NCBI GenBank assembly: GCA_963832875.1 | Contig: CAWHWB010000005.1 | Span: 194,159-258,158, forward strand | DNA from: AP-15 sp963832875 | GTDB lineage: Bacteria > Pseudomonadota > Alphaproteobacteria > ATCC43930 > CGMCC-115725 | Reading direction: 5' to 3' | Length of the DNA stretch: 64,000 bases | In this document: one piece after another, positions 8,724 through 17,053 of the stretch | Layout: each line of letters begins with the position of its first letter | How positions within the stretch are numbered: the stretch's first letter is position 1 | Notes under the pieces: model-generated | Databases searched by the model: none | Told to the model about the DNA's origin: nothing | The model's input: only the letters and a program-made list of their open reading frames with translations | Translations under genes and position numbers: made by a program

Positions 8724-9760
8724 GCGGCCTGCCCTCGTTGTCGGCCGAGACCCGGCGGCCAGGGTGGGGCGGCGGTTCGCTCCGCCGCGCGCAGTCGGGC
8801 CGCCCGCGCCCGCGGGTTGCGATGGATTTCCTGGGCAGCGGGCCTGACCACGCGCCGGTGTAGCAGCCGGAAGCTCGGAGCGGCTGTTTCGTGTGCGACA
8901 GGGTCAAAACGCGAAGCGCGCGGTGCGGTACCGCTTCGCTGCCTCAGGAAATCCTTGACGCGGCGATCCTCGAGCGAGTGAAACGACACGACCGCGAGGC
9001 GACCCCCCGGCATCAGCAGCCGCTCGGCTGCTTCGAGCCCGCGATCGAGCTCGCCGAGCTCGTCGTTGACGGCTATGCGCAGGGCCTGGAATGTGCGGGT
9101 CGCCGCATCGAGCCCGGGTTCGGTCTTGGGCACCGCGGCACGGACGATTTTGGCGAGTTCAAGGGTGCGGCAGATCGGGCCCTGCCGGCGCGCGGTGACA
9201 ATGGCGCGAGCGACCCGGCGGGCGAACCGCTCTTCGCCGAAATCACGGATCAGTCGCGCGAGCTGGGCCTCCGACAGGGTGGCAACGAGATCGGCCGCGC
9301 TCTGCCCCGCGCCGCTCATGCGCATGTCGAGAGGCCCGTCCAAGCGGAATGAGAACCCGCGACCGGCGGTATCCAGCTGAGCCGAGGAGACGCCGAGATC
9401 GAGGGCGATCCCGGCAACCGGACCGACGGTGGCCAGCCCGAGCAGTCGTTCCATCTCGCCGAAATTCCCCTCGATCAGAGCGAGCCGCCCACAACGGGCG
9501 GGGGCCAGATCGCGGCCGCGCCGCACCGCCTCAGGATCGCGATCGATCGCGATGACGCGGCATTTCGCGGCGGCGAGCAGCGCCCGGCTGTAACCGCCAG
9601 CACCAAAGGTGCCGTCGACATAGAGAGCGTTGTCGAAGGGTGCCAGCGCGGCGACCACCGCCTCGAGGAGAACCGGCAAATGCTCGGGGGATTCACTGGC
9701 CGCCTTTTCGGGCGGCGGTGCCGCGAGCCCATCGGGGGTCTTGGGGGATCGTCCGCTCAT
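8720..9760 (-). CDS. rsmH: RsmH (MraW), 16S rRNA m4C1402 methyltransferase
   Basis: RsmH methylates N4 of cytidine 1402 in the decoding centre of 16S rRNA using S-adenosylmethionine. In this 346-residue protein the family N-terminal block HLPVLLEAVV is followed by the SAM-binding loop VDGTFGAGGYSRALL, then LDLGVSSAQLD, and a late FHSLEDRRVKDF, all diagnostic. The ORF starts 4 bases before the mraZ stop (ATGA), the standard arrangement. An N-terminal extension of about 25 residues precedes the conserved block and looks unstructured. Confidence 0.97.
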   Translation of the reverse strand: MSGRSPKTPDGLAAPPPEKAASESPEHLPVLLEAVVAALAPFDNALYVDGTFGAGGYSRALLAAAKCRVIAIDRDPEAVRRGRDLAPARCGRLALIEGNFGEMERLLGLATVGPVAGIALDLGVSSAQLDTAGRGFSFRLDGPLDMRMSGAGQSAADLVATLSEAQLARLIRDFGEERFARRVARAIVTARRQGPICRTLELAKIVRAAVPKTEPGLDAATRTFQALRIAVNDELGELDRGLEAAERLLMPGGRLAVVSFHSLEDRRVKDFLRQRSGTAPRASRFDPVAHETAAPSFRLLHRRVVRPAAQEIHRNPRARAARLRAAERTAAPPWPPGLGRQRGQAA

Positions 9761-10224
9761 TCGCGGCCTCGATCTATCGAGGCTGGGAGCGGTGGGATCT
9801 TGGTCCCCTGCCGGCTGGCGCGTTCGCGCAGGTTCGCCAGATGCTCGGCGAAGCGCCCGGGCTCCCAGATCTGAAAACTTTTGCCGAGCCCGACAAACGC
9901 CGCGCTGTCGCTGATCGAGGCGTGTGCGGCGAGATCCTCAGGCAGCACGATACGGCCTTCGGTGTCGAACGGCAGCCGCTGTGCCGAAGCGAACATCAAG
10001 GCCGAAAGGTTTTCGTGCTCGTCGGAGAATTCCTCCAGCGCATCGAGCCGGGCGATCAGCTCCTCCATTCGATCAATCCCGTTGCCGTCGAGCGCCGGAT
10101 ATTTGTAGGACGGGAAGGCAACGATCCCTGGAAAGCGCTGGGCCGCCAAAGCGGCGCGAAAGGTCGCCGGCACTGAAATTCGCCCCTTGCGGTCGACCTT
10201 GTTCACGTAAGTGGACAGAAACAT
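9757..10224 (-). CDS. mraZ: MraZ, dcw-cluster transcriptional regulator
   Basis: MraZ is a SpoVT/AbrB-fold DNA-binding protein that represses its own dcw operon. The 155 residues contain two copies of the fold, each with the D-x-K/E-GR signature: VDRKGRISVPATFR near residue 8 and FDTEGRIVLPEDLA near residue 87. The frame is open upstream, but homology starts at MFLSTYVNKVD, and a GGGGGAAG ribosome-binding site precedes that ATG at 10224. It is the first gene of the cluster. The repeated boxes at 10317-10361 lie 93-137 bases upstream and are the probable MraZ target. Confidence 0.96.
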   Translation of the reverse strand: MFLSTYVNKVDRKGRISVPATFRAALAAQRFPGIVAFPSYKYPALDGNGIDRMEELIARLDALEEFSDEHENLSALMFASAQRLPFDTEGRIVLPEDLAAHASISDSAAFVGLGKSFQIWEPGRFAEHLANLRERASRQGTKIPPLPASIDRGRE

Positions 10225-10316
10225 GCCACTTCTTCCCCCAACGCTCGCCCTTGGACGCTCGGCAAGGGGCGCCCGATAGGTGCCGCCGAAGTTCCCCCCA
10301 TCGGCCGCACCCGTCC

Positions 10317-10361
10317 ATGGGTGAAGATGGGATAACATGGGAATTTATGGTCGTCAATGGG
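10317..10361. promoter_or_regulatory. Probable MraZ operator: five ATGG(G) boxes at 10-bp period
   Basis: On the plus strand TGGG occurs at 10318, 10328, 10338 and 10358, with a degenerate TGGT at 10348. Each is preceded by A, and the spacing is exactly 10 bp. Tandem TGGGN boxes separated by five bases are the published MraZ binding pattern in E. coli. Their position upstream of mraZ and their register, one face of the helix, support an autoregulatory operator. The number here (four perfect, one imperfect) is higher than the three described for E. coli. Confidence 0.8.
10329..10357 (-). promoter_or_regulatory. Candidate dcw promoter
   Basis: On the minus strand TTGACG (plus-strand 10352-10357) is followed after 17 bases by TATCCC (10329-10334). 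The -35 matches consensus at five of six positions and the -10 is weak. It lies entirely within the ATGG box array, as expected if MraZ binding blocks polymerase. The start would fall about 100 bases upstream of the mraZ ATG. Other promoters further upstream in the AT-rich stretch around 10370-10400 are possible. Confidence 0.4.
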
Positions 10362-10739
10362 TTTTCATAATAAAACTTGAGATTTTGTATATTGTGAGAT
10401 CCAGATCGCTGGACCACACTATGTAGCCGCCGAAACCCTATCCGACGCAAACCACTGGAAAACTGTTTCAGCGCAGCGGGCGGTCGGCCGGTAGGCGCCG
10501 AAACTGCCGGACGCGTTCCCATTGGCAAAAGTGGGGCGGCGCCGCAACCCGTCGCAGGCGGCTCCGTTCGGGCCCGCGGGCGGTCGAACGAAAGCCGACG
10601 CTTCGATAGAGGGCTCCCCGGGAAACTTGATGCCAGCGGCAAGTTCCACCCGGCGCATTCCTCAACTTTGCGATCACAACGCAGTGCGGTAAGCGCCGTC
10701 CGGTGTTGTGCGCCGCGCATGATCGTCTGCACCGCGAGG
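10362..10739. other. Intergenic region upstream of the dcw cluster
   Basis: This stretch lies between the MraZ boxes and the ribbon-helix-helix gene. The first 40 bases are AT-rich compared with the surroundings and could hold further dcw promoter elements. Open frames across the rest show no recognisable protein features. I see no RNA gene. Confidence 0.5.
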
Positions 10740-10964
10740 TCAGCCGGATACCGCGACCTGTTTGCTCGGCAGTCGCGGCGCAACTTCCAATCTCCCGTCG
10801 GCGATCAGCATTTTGCAATGATCGTAGAGCGCGACCTTTGCCGCCTCGGTCCGGTTATTTCCGTAAAGGCCGGTTTCGACGAGGCGGTCGAGGTACCACG
10901 CGGTCTGAATGTTGACCGATAGCGTGATCAGCTCCGATTTCAGGGGATTGACATCTCGCGCCAT
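10740..10964 (-). CDS. Small ribbon-helix-helix-like protein
   Basis: A 74-residue protein read from the ATG at 10964. The segment ELITLSVNIQTAWYLDRLVETGLYGNNRTEAAKVAL has the beta-strand, helix, G(x)N/S-R-x-EA-helix pattern of ribbon-helix-helix DNA-binding proteins such as CopG and ParD antitoxins. No toxin gene follows it, so a stand-alone regulator is as likely as an antitoxin. No strong ribosome-binding site precedes the chosen ATG, and the frame continues upstream to a TTG at 11000, so the start is uncertain. Target unknown. Confidence 0.6.
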   Translation of the reverse strand: MARDVNPLKSELITLSVNIQTAWYLDRLVETGLYGNNRTEAAKVALYDHCKMLIADGRLEVAPRLPSKQVAVSG

Positions 10965-11444
10965 TGCGACCGCCGATGATGAGGCCAATAACAATGCCAA
11001 AACTATGGCATAAAAACTGGAACTCTAGCGAGCGGAATTTTTGCTGGCAGCGCTTGCGACGCCAAAGGGCATCCTGCGATCGAGATCCCGAATCCCCGAA
11101 TGGGCGCGCCAAGCTCGCTCCGAGCCGGAAATCGAACGGGAGTGCGGGCGATCTGGCTCTCAGATCGCCCGCTCCGTCCCCCCAAGGTGCGGTACGGAGG
11201 GCCAACGGCGCTGGCCGCAACTTCCCCCGATCGTTGGGCCGCAACCGCATCGACCGTCGCACCGACCGCACGAGGGGCAGCTTAGATGGATGATTATGGC
11301 GGGCAATTCCTCATACCGAGTTCCACAGACTTGTCCCCCGGAAAGCGCCGTTATCCCGGTTTCATCCGCCGAACCATCCACCTTCCTGTTGCGCGGCGCC
11401 ATCGCCATGCGCCCGGTGCGAGGCCCAGCCGAGCCCGAGACGTC
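10965..11444. other. Intergenic region between the RHH gene and rnpB
   Basis: No protein-like frame is convincing here. The only structured element I see is the 12-bp perfect inverted repeat at 11144-11172. The region lies downstream of rnpB and upstream of the small RHH gene, so it should contain the rnpB 3' processing or termination signal and the RHH promoter. Confidence 0.5.
11144..11172. terminator. Perfect 12-bp inverted repeat with 5-base loop
   Basis: GCGGGCGATCTG (11144-11155) and CAGATCGCCCGC (11161-11172) are exact reverse complements around the loop GCTCT. The stem is very stable. Neither strand has a T-run directly after it, so it is not a textbook intrinsic terminator. It could stop or protect the 3' end of a long rnpB precursor from the minus strand, or be a protein site. 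Confidence 0.4.
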
Positions 11445-11890
11445 GCCAGACGGCCTGTAAGCCGGGTTCTGTGCCGCCCCGAGCCGCCCGACGGACGGGC
11501 TTGCCGCGAGGGGCGGCGACGGCCATTCCTCTGGGGCGCCCGTTACCGGACGCCTCGTGCGACCGACCCGAGCGGCGGCGCGAGGGTCCGCCCGACACAC
11601 TAGGACCGTTTCCCGTGGGATCGGTCCCGAATGCCTGCCGCTCCTACTTGGTCTTGCTCCCGGTGGGGTTTTCCCTGCCGCCGCCGTTACCGGCGGCGCG
11701 GTGCGCTCTTACCGCACCATTTCACCCTTGCCGCCCGGTCGGGGATGCCCGGCCGGGCTCGGCGGTGTCCTTTCTGTGGCACTTTCCCTGGGGTTGCCCC
11801 CGCCGGGCGTTACCCGGCACCGTACCCCCGTGGAGCCCGGACTTTCCTCTCCCCGCGACATTGCGACGAGCGGCCGTCCGGCCGTCTGGC
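11445..11890 (-). ncRNA. rnpB: RNase P RNA (class A)
   Basis: The catalytic RNA of RNase P, which removes tRNA 5' leaders. Read on the minus strand it holds the conserved core GAGGAAAGTCCGGGCTCC near the 5' end, the GGTAACGCC loop, CACAGAAAGGACACCGCC, GGTGAAATGGTGCGGTAAGAG, and ACAGAACCCGGCTTA near the 3' end. The ends are set by helix P1: GCCAGACGGCC at the 5' end (11880-11890) pairs perfectly with GGCCGTCTGGC at the 3' end (11445-11455). About 446 nt is normal for class A RNAs. Exact mature ends could differ by a few bases. Confidence 0.97.
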
Positions 11891-11896
11891 ATCTCA

Positions 11897-11925
11897 GATG
11901 TGCGCGGCAGCGACCTCTTTGTCAA
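11897..11925 (-). promoter_or_regulatory. Candidate rnpB promoter
   Basis: On the minus strand a perfect -35 TTGACA (plus-strand 11920-11925) is followed after 17 bases by CACATC (11897-11902) as a weak -10. Transcription starting about seven bases further on would begin at the 5' strand of helix P1, which is where the RNA should start. The geometry supports the promoter even though the -10 is poor. Two TTTGTCAC repeats lie just upstream. Confidence 0.55.
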
Positions 11926-12028
11926 AGGCTCGGTCGCGGGCTGGTGACAAAAACCCGTGACAAAGGCGCGGACCCGAGGCCGACCCGACAACCTCTGGTC
12001 CCGCAAGAAGTTGCGAAGGAGGCCTGCG

Positions 12029-12979
12029 TCAGGGCGTCAAGGCGATGCCGGTCGAGGCGGCGAACCGCGTCTTGACGTTCCCGCCAAACAGCGGATTGAC
12101 CAGACTGGTATTGTTGCCTTGCGTTGCCGCGACCGCCGTCGGGCATGCTAGATAGGGTGAGATAAAGGTGTTGTGCGCTGCATTGCGCGACTCGACTGCA
12201 AGGCAGATGGGTGCGACTTCGAGGTCCATCGCATCAATCGTGTTGGCAAAGCTGTAGCCGTTCTCGATCAAGAGGCCAACCCCGCCTCTGGCGCTTGCCG
12301 AGCCGGCGCCGCTGATATTGCAAATCTGAGTCTGCTCCAGCGCGATCCCGGCCGCGCCGCCAGCCGAATCGGCGATCGCGAAAATCTGCGAATTCAGCAC
12401 GTAGTTCAGCTGCAGGCCGCCGGCGCGCCGGCCCCCATTGGCGTTGTTGACGATCAGATGATCGATCTTCATCGAGTTTTGCGCGTCGGCAAAGTCACCT
12501 TCTCCGATAACGACCGCATAGCTGTCGCTGTTGGCATTGACGAACAAGGTTCCTTGCTCGTTGAAATAAAAACATCCCTTTGGCGACTCTACTGTACCGC
12601 CTGAGCAGTGGATCTCCAACACCGGTTCCGAGGAGATTGTGTTGCCGTCGAGAACAGCGCCCATCGAAATCAACCGAAACCCGGTGTCGGCGCGCGCTTT
12701 GTAATCGATGACCAAGGTCCTGGTGAGTTTATACCTCCCGTGGGGGAGGAACAACGGCTCGTCGGCGGAGAGAGCGGCGGCCAGCGCCCGATTGACTGCG
12801 CCGGTATCGTCGGTGGCGCCGTTGCCGGTGGCGCCGAAACAGCGCACATCGATCCATGGGTTGGCGGCGCAGACGGCGGCGCTGAGGGGTGCGGGGTTGG
12901 CTCCGCCGGCCTCGGCGCGCAACGGCGCCGCCACCATTCCGAACAAAGAGAGAACGATGCAGACGTAACGGCGGATCAT
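12029..12979 (-). CDS. Secreted pectate-lyase-superfamily (beta-helix) protein
   Basis: A 316-residue protein with a Sec signal peptide (MIRRYVCIVLSLFGMVAAPLRAEA). The mature part opens with WIDVRCFGATGNGATDDTGAVNRAL, the hallmark start of the Pectate_lyase_3 right-handed beta-helix family found in polysaccharide lyases, GH28-like enzymes and phage tailspikes. N- and G-rich repeats follow, compatible with helix coils. I see no catalytic triad that would fix the substrate. Start: AGAGGAG lies just before the ATG at 12979, so the in-frame GTG 15 bases upstream is not needed. No neighbouring polysaccharide genes suggest a pathway. Confidence 0.75.
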   Translation of the reverse strand: MIRRYVCIVLSLFGMVAAPLRAEAGGANPAPLSAAVCAANPWIDVRCFGATGNGATDDTGAVNRALAAALSADEPLFLPHGRYKLTRTLVIDYKARADTGFRLISMGAVLDGNTISSEPVLEIHCSGGTVESPKGCFYFNEQGTLFVNANSDSYAVVIGEGDFADAQNSMKIDHLIVNNANGGRRAGGLQLNYVLNSQIFAIADSAGGAAGIALEQTQICNISGAGSASARGGVGLLIENGYSFANTIDAMDLEVAPICLAVESRNAAHNTFISPYLACPTAVAATQGNNTSLVNPLFGGNVKTRFAASTGIALTP

Positions 12980-13083
12980 GCTGTCTCCTCTCACGAGTGG
13001 CCCTCGCTGCCGATGCCGCCAAGGGCTACCGCTTACCCTGGAAACAGCTTAAATCCGCCGTTCATGTTATGTCCAGGAAAAAA

Positions 13084-13138
13084 CTCTCAATGCGAGCAAA
13101 TTTTCCCCGGAACCCCCAAATGAGAGAAAATGTTCTCT
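13084..13138. promoter_or_regulatory. Palindrome-rich segment upstream of the beta-helix gene
   Basis: CTCTCA at 13084-13089 has its reverse complement TGAGAG at 13121-13126. An overlapping inverted repeat, AGAGAA-AATG-TTCTCT, lies at 13123-13138. The segment is A/T-richer than its surroundings and sits in the 210-base gap between the minus-strand EamA gene and the beta-helix gene. It could be an operator or a processed RNA hairpin. No regulator can be named. Confidence 0.3.
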
Positions 13139-13189
13139 TATCACGGCATAAAATCTCATCGAGCGCGCTATGATAGTCAGGGCGAGATG

Positions 13190-14143
13190 TCAGCGCACGC
13201 GCGGCTCGCGGACGAGCGCGTGCAGCGCGATACCGCTGAGGATCATGCCGGCGCCGACAATCCGTCCGAGGCTCAGCCTTTCCCCCAACGCCAGCACGCC
13301 AACGCCGACTACGGTGACCAGCTCGCAATTGGCGATGACCGCGTAGCTGGCCGGACCGAGACGAGGCACGCTGAACGAAAATAGCGTCACGGTCAGCGCC
13401 CCCGGACCGAGCGCGATGATCACGATCAACAGCCAGATTCCCGGCGCGGCCGGGATGTCGAGACCGAGAAAGAGGCTGGCGCCGGCAAAGCTGACGACGA
13501 GCCCGAGATAAAGGAACACCGCGCCGATCAGCGGCGGGTGTCGCCGCATCAGCACCGAATTGGCAGCGAGATAGAGCGCGTAGATCACCGGGGAAGGCAA
13601 AATCCACATCAACCCGCGCGGATCGAGGCCGCCCTGGCGCAGCCCCGGAACGGTGATCAGCGCGGCGCCGAGGAGGATCAGCGCCACGCACAGCACCGCC
13701 CGGCTGCGGATCGGCCGCTTAAAGATCAGCCGGTCGAGGACCAGCGTCAGCGCCGGGTAGGTGTAGAACAGCAGGACCGCAATGCTGGTGTCGAGGGTGT
13801 GCAGACTTTCCCAGAAGCACAGGGTCTGTCCCGCGCCCAGCGTTGCGCCGACCAGCGAAATTCGCCACGCGCCGCCGCGCAGGGCTAGGCCGAAATCGTG
13901 CCCGACCGCCGCCGCCGCCACGGTCAGCGGGACCAGCGCCAAGCCATATCGCCAGATCAGCATCGAGGGGGCGCTGATCCCGGCCTTGTAGAGCTGCAAC
14001 GTCATGATCGGCATGAACCCGACCATCACGCTGCCGGCGACCGCAGCCAGCCCCGCGTGCCATGTTCGCAGTGGTCCCGCCGCTGCTGCGGCAATCTTCG
14101 CCGTTGAGCCGGCGGTAGGCTGCGGCGGCTCCGCCGCGCTCAA
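13190..14143 (-). CDS. EamA/DMT-family transporter
   Basis: A 317-residue inner-membrane protein with ten predicted helices arranged as two EamA repeats, the drug/metabolite transporter layout. Typical features are the early RYGLALVPL loop, the FYTYPALTLVLDRLIFKRP end of the first repeat and the LGPASYAVIANCELVTVVGVGVLALGERL segment of the second. Such proteins usually export amino acids or metabolites; the substrate cannot be read here. It lies 24 bases after the broken amidohydrolase gene on the same strand, so they may share a transcript. Confidence 0.85.
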   Translation of the reverse strand: MSAAEPPQPTAGSTAKIAAAAAGPLRTWHAGLAAVAGSVMVGFMPIMTLQLYKAGISAPSMLIWRYGLALVPLTVAAAAVGHDFGLALRGGAWRISLVGATLGAGQTLCFWESLHTLDTSIAVLLFYTYPALTLVLDRLIFKRPIRSRAVLCVALILLGAALITVPGLRQGGLDPRGLMWILPSPVIYALYLAANSVLMRRHPPLIGAVFLYLGLVVSFAGASLFLGLDIPAAPGIWLLIVIIALGPGALTVTLFSFSVPRLGPASYAVIANCELVTVVGVGVLALGERLSLGRIVGAGMILSGIALHALVREPRVR

Positions 14144-14167
14144 CTTCGTGTGCGGGAGCTGCGGTTT

Positions 14168-15321
14168 CTACTCGCCCGACCTCTCATACCAGATCCGCCC
14201 ATCCTTCAGCGTCATCTGAGCGATCAGCCGGCGCTTGGCGGTGACGGTATTGCCGTCGCTGTCGCGCAACAGGAAGTTGCCGTCGCGCAGCTCGAACAGG
14301 ACGATGTCGGCGTTGGCCCCGGGTGCCAGAGTGCCGACCGTGCCCTCATAGCCGAGGATCTTCGCCGGCGCCGCGGTCGAGCGCATGACCAGATCGTCGA
14401 GCGACATGCCGAAATGCAGCAGTTTCGACATCGTCGTCGGCAGGTCCCACACCGGTCCCTGCGTCGCGCTGGTGAAGGTCAAGTCGGTCGAGATCGTGTC
14501 CGGCAGAAAGCCTTGATCGAGCGCCTTCTCGATCAGCGGAAAGCTGAAATGGTTGCGGCCGTGGGCGCAGTCGAAGATGATGCCGTGACGCTGCGCCTCG
14601 ACGACCTCTTTCAGCACCAATTGCTTTTCCTGACCCATGATGCCGTGCGCGCGGCCGTGATAGCAGTGGGTGACGATGTCGCCGGGCTTCATATGGGCCG
14701 AGCAATTCGGGCAATGGGATCGGCGAGTCGGTGATGTGCATCATCATCGGCACGCCGCCGGCCATGTCCGCGGTGCGGCGCGCCAATCTGACCGGCTCGG
14801 TGGTGTATTCCCAAACCAGGCCCGGCCCGTAGCGCAGCTTGACGCCGATCGCCAGATCCGGGTTTTCGCTGATGGTGCGGGCGCAGCCCTCGGGGTCGGC
14901 ATAGGGGAAATGCGACGAGTTCGCCGCCGCGCGCGGTGCCGACGATGCCGATCGCCGACAGATTGACAAAGGCGCGGGTGCGGGTGCGCACCTCGCGGTC
15001 GATGACCTGGCGCAATCCGGCAAAAGTCGCCGAGCCGGTGCTGCCGGCGTCGCACAGCGTGGTGACCCCGCTCGCCTTGCAGAAGCGGTCGGTGTCGCCC
15101 GCCATGTCATGCGCGTTGACGAAAATATGGGCATGGATGTCGACCAGCCCCGGCGTCACCAGCCGGCCCCGGGCGCTGATCGTGCGGCGCGCCTCCGCGG
15201 TCGGCAGCGCGGGCGCCACGGCCGCGATCTTGCCGCCGGCGATGCCGATGTCCATGACGCCGCGCAGCCCGGCGGCGGGATCGAGCACCTCGCCACCCGA
15301 GACCAGCAGATCGTATTTCAT
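14168..15321 (-). pseudogene. Amidohydrolase/deacetylase-family metallohydrolase, two frameshifts
   Basis: Joined across three frames this encodes a full-length dihydroorotase-like metallohydrolase of about 384 residues. It starts MKYDLLVSGGEVLDPA with the DIHAHIF zinc motif near residue 60, continues with a VKLRYGPGLVW segment, and ends with THCYHGR, DCAHGRNHFS and TISTDLT. The frame changes are +1 at a GGGG tract (14904-14907) and at a GGG tract (14695-14697). Removing one base at each restores the family sequence. Start: GAGGGGGC precedes the ATG at 15321. As read, the enzyme is dead. Sequencing error at G/C runs is an equally good explanation. It is divergent from the transporter at 15498. 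Confidence 0.85.
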
Positions 15322-15497
15322 TCCCGCCCCCTCTCGTTGACGCCGGTTCGCCATGGTCCGTGATCGGTGCGGCGCTGACAACCCCGAGCCGGCGCCGGCG
15401 CGCAGCACAGCCTCCCGGCCGACGCAACCGCGCGAGCATTGTCTTGGCGCATCCCTCCGCCTTAAAGTCCGGCTTTTGCCCAAATCGGAGGCAAGGC

Positions 15498-16998
15498 TTG
15501 GATCAGGCGATCGCGGACCAGCAGCGGCCCACTTCGGTCGTCCTGCGCCGCGGCATGGTGCTGATGGCGGCGCTGATGGCGACGTTCATGGCCGCGGTCG
15601 AGAGCAGCATCGTCGCCACCGCGATGCCGACGATCGTCGGCGATCTCGGCGGCTTTCGACTGTTCAGCTGGGTATTCGCGGCCTATCTGCTGACGATGGC
15701 GGTGACGGTGCCGATCTATGGCCGGCTCGCCGACATTTACGGGCGCAAGCGAGTTCTTCGTCGGCACCGGCATCTTTCTGTTCGGCACCACCCTATGCGG
15801 CTTTGCCCGGACCATGGTCGTGCTGGTGATATTTCGCGCCATCCAAGGGATCGGCGCCGGTGCAATCCAGCCGATCGCCAGCACCGTCATCGGCGACATC
15901 TACACTCCGGCCGAGCGCGCCCGCGTGCAGGGCTATCTGTCGAGTGTGTTCGGGGTGTCGGCGATCATCGGCCCGGCACTCGGCGCCTTTCTGGTCGTGC
16001 ACGTGAATTGGGCGCTGGTGTTCTGGGTCAATCTGCCGATCGGCGCCGCCAGCATCGCGATGTTCGCGGTCTATCTGCCCGAGCGCATCGAGCGCCGCCA
16101 GCACCGCATCGATTATCTCGGCGCCGTTCTGCTGATCGTCGGCGTCGGCGCGCCGATGCTGGCGCTGGTGCAGGCGCGCAGCCTCGATACTGGCAGCATC
16201 GCCTCGCTGGTCGGGCTCGGCCTGGCCATGCTGCTGGCACTCTTCGTGCACGAGGCGCGCGCCCCCGAGCCGATGGTGCCGTTCCGGCTGTGGCGCAACC
16301 GGGTCGTCGCGCTGGCCAATTTCGGCATCTTCGGCACCGGATCGACGATGATGGCGGTCAGCGCGTTTCTGCCGACCTATGTTCAAGGGGTGATGGGCCG
16401 CAGCCCGGCCGTCGCCGGACTGGTGCTCGGCTGCATGTCGGTCAGCTGGATGTTCGCCTCGTTCGCCGCCGGCCGGCTGATGATCCGCACTTCCTATCGC
16501 CTCGCCGCGGCCCTCGGCGGCATAGCACTGGCCATCGGCGCCGCACTCCTGACCCTGCTGCAGCCGACAAGCGGCATTGCCTCGGCGGCGGCTGGCTCGC
16601 TGGTCATGGGTGTCGGCATGGGCGCCTGCAACACCGCCTTTTTGGTCTCGATCCAGGCCAGCGTCGGCTGGAGCGAGCGCGGCGTCGCCACCGGCTCAAA
16701 CATGTTCATGCGGGTGATTGGCCAGGCTTTTGGCGCCGCCCTTGGCGGAGCGATCCTCAATTTCGGCGTCTTCCGGCGGGTGCCCGAGGCGGCCGACGCC
16801 GTCAACCGGCTGTTGGAGCCGGCGCTGCGCCACGGTCTCGGCGCTGGCGAGATCGCCCGCTTGACCGATGCGGTGGCGGCCTCGTTGCACGAGGTTTATC
16901 TGGTCGCGACATTGATCGCGGTTCTGACCTTCCTTGTCGCGTTGAGCTTTCCGGCGCGGCTGAGCCCGTTGCGTCCAGCGACCCAGGCCGGGCGTTGA
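15498..16998 (+). pseudogene. DHA2-type MFS multidrug transporter, one frameshift
   Basis: Corrected, this is a 14-helix drug:H+ antiporter of about 499 residues. The N-terminal part has SSIVATAMPTIVGDLGG and GRLADIYGRKR, the classic helix 1 to loop 2-3 signatures. The rest continues in another frame from FVGTGIFLFGTTLCG and includes the motif-C-like GPALGAFLV. Removing one T at 15754-15755 joins them as RKRVFVGTGI. I chose the TTG at 15498 because GGAGG sits seven bases upstream and the protein before it is not conserved. The length is 3n+1, consistent with a single inserted base. Confidence 0.85.
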
Positions 16999-17053
16999 GC
17001 CGCCGCCGCATCGGCCTATAATCGGGCCAAATCGTTTAACGGAGGAGAACGCC

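Noticed and set aside
10740..11000. Toxin-antitoxin pair at the RHH gene
   Set aside because: No toxin-like frame lies directly up- or downstream on the same strand.
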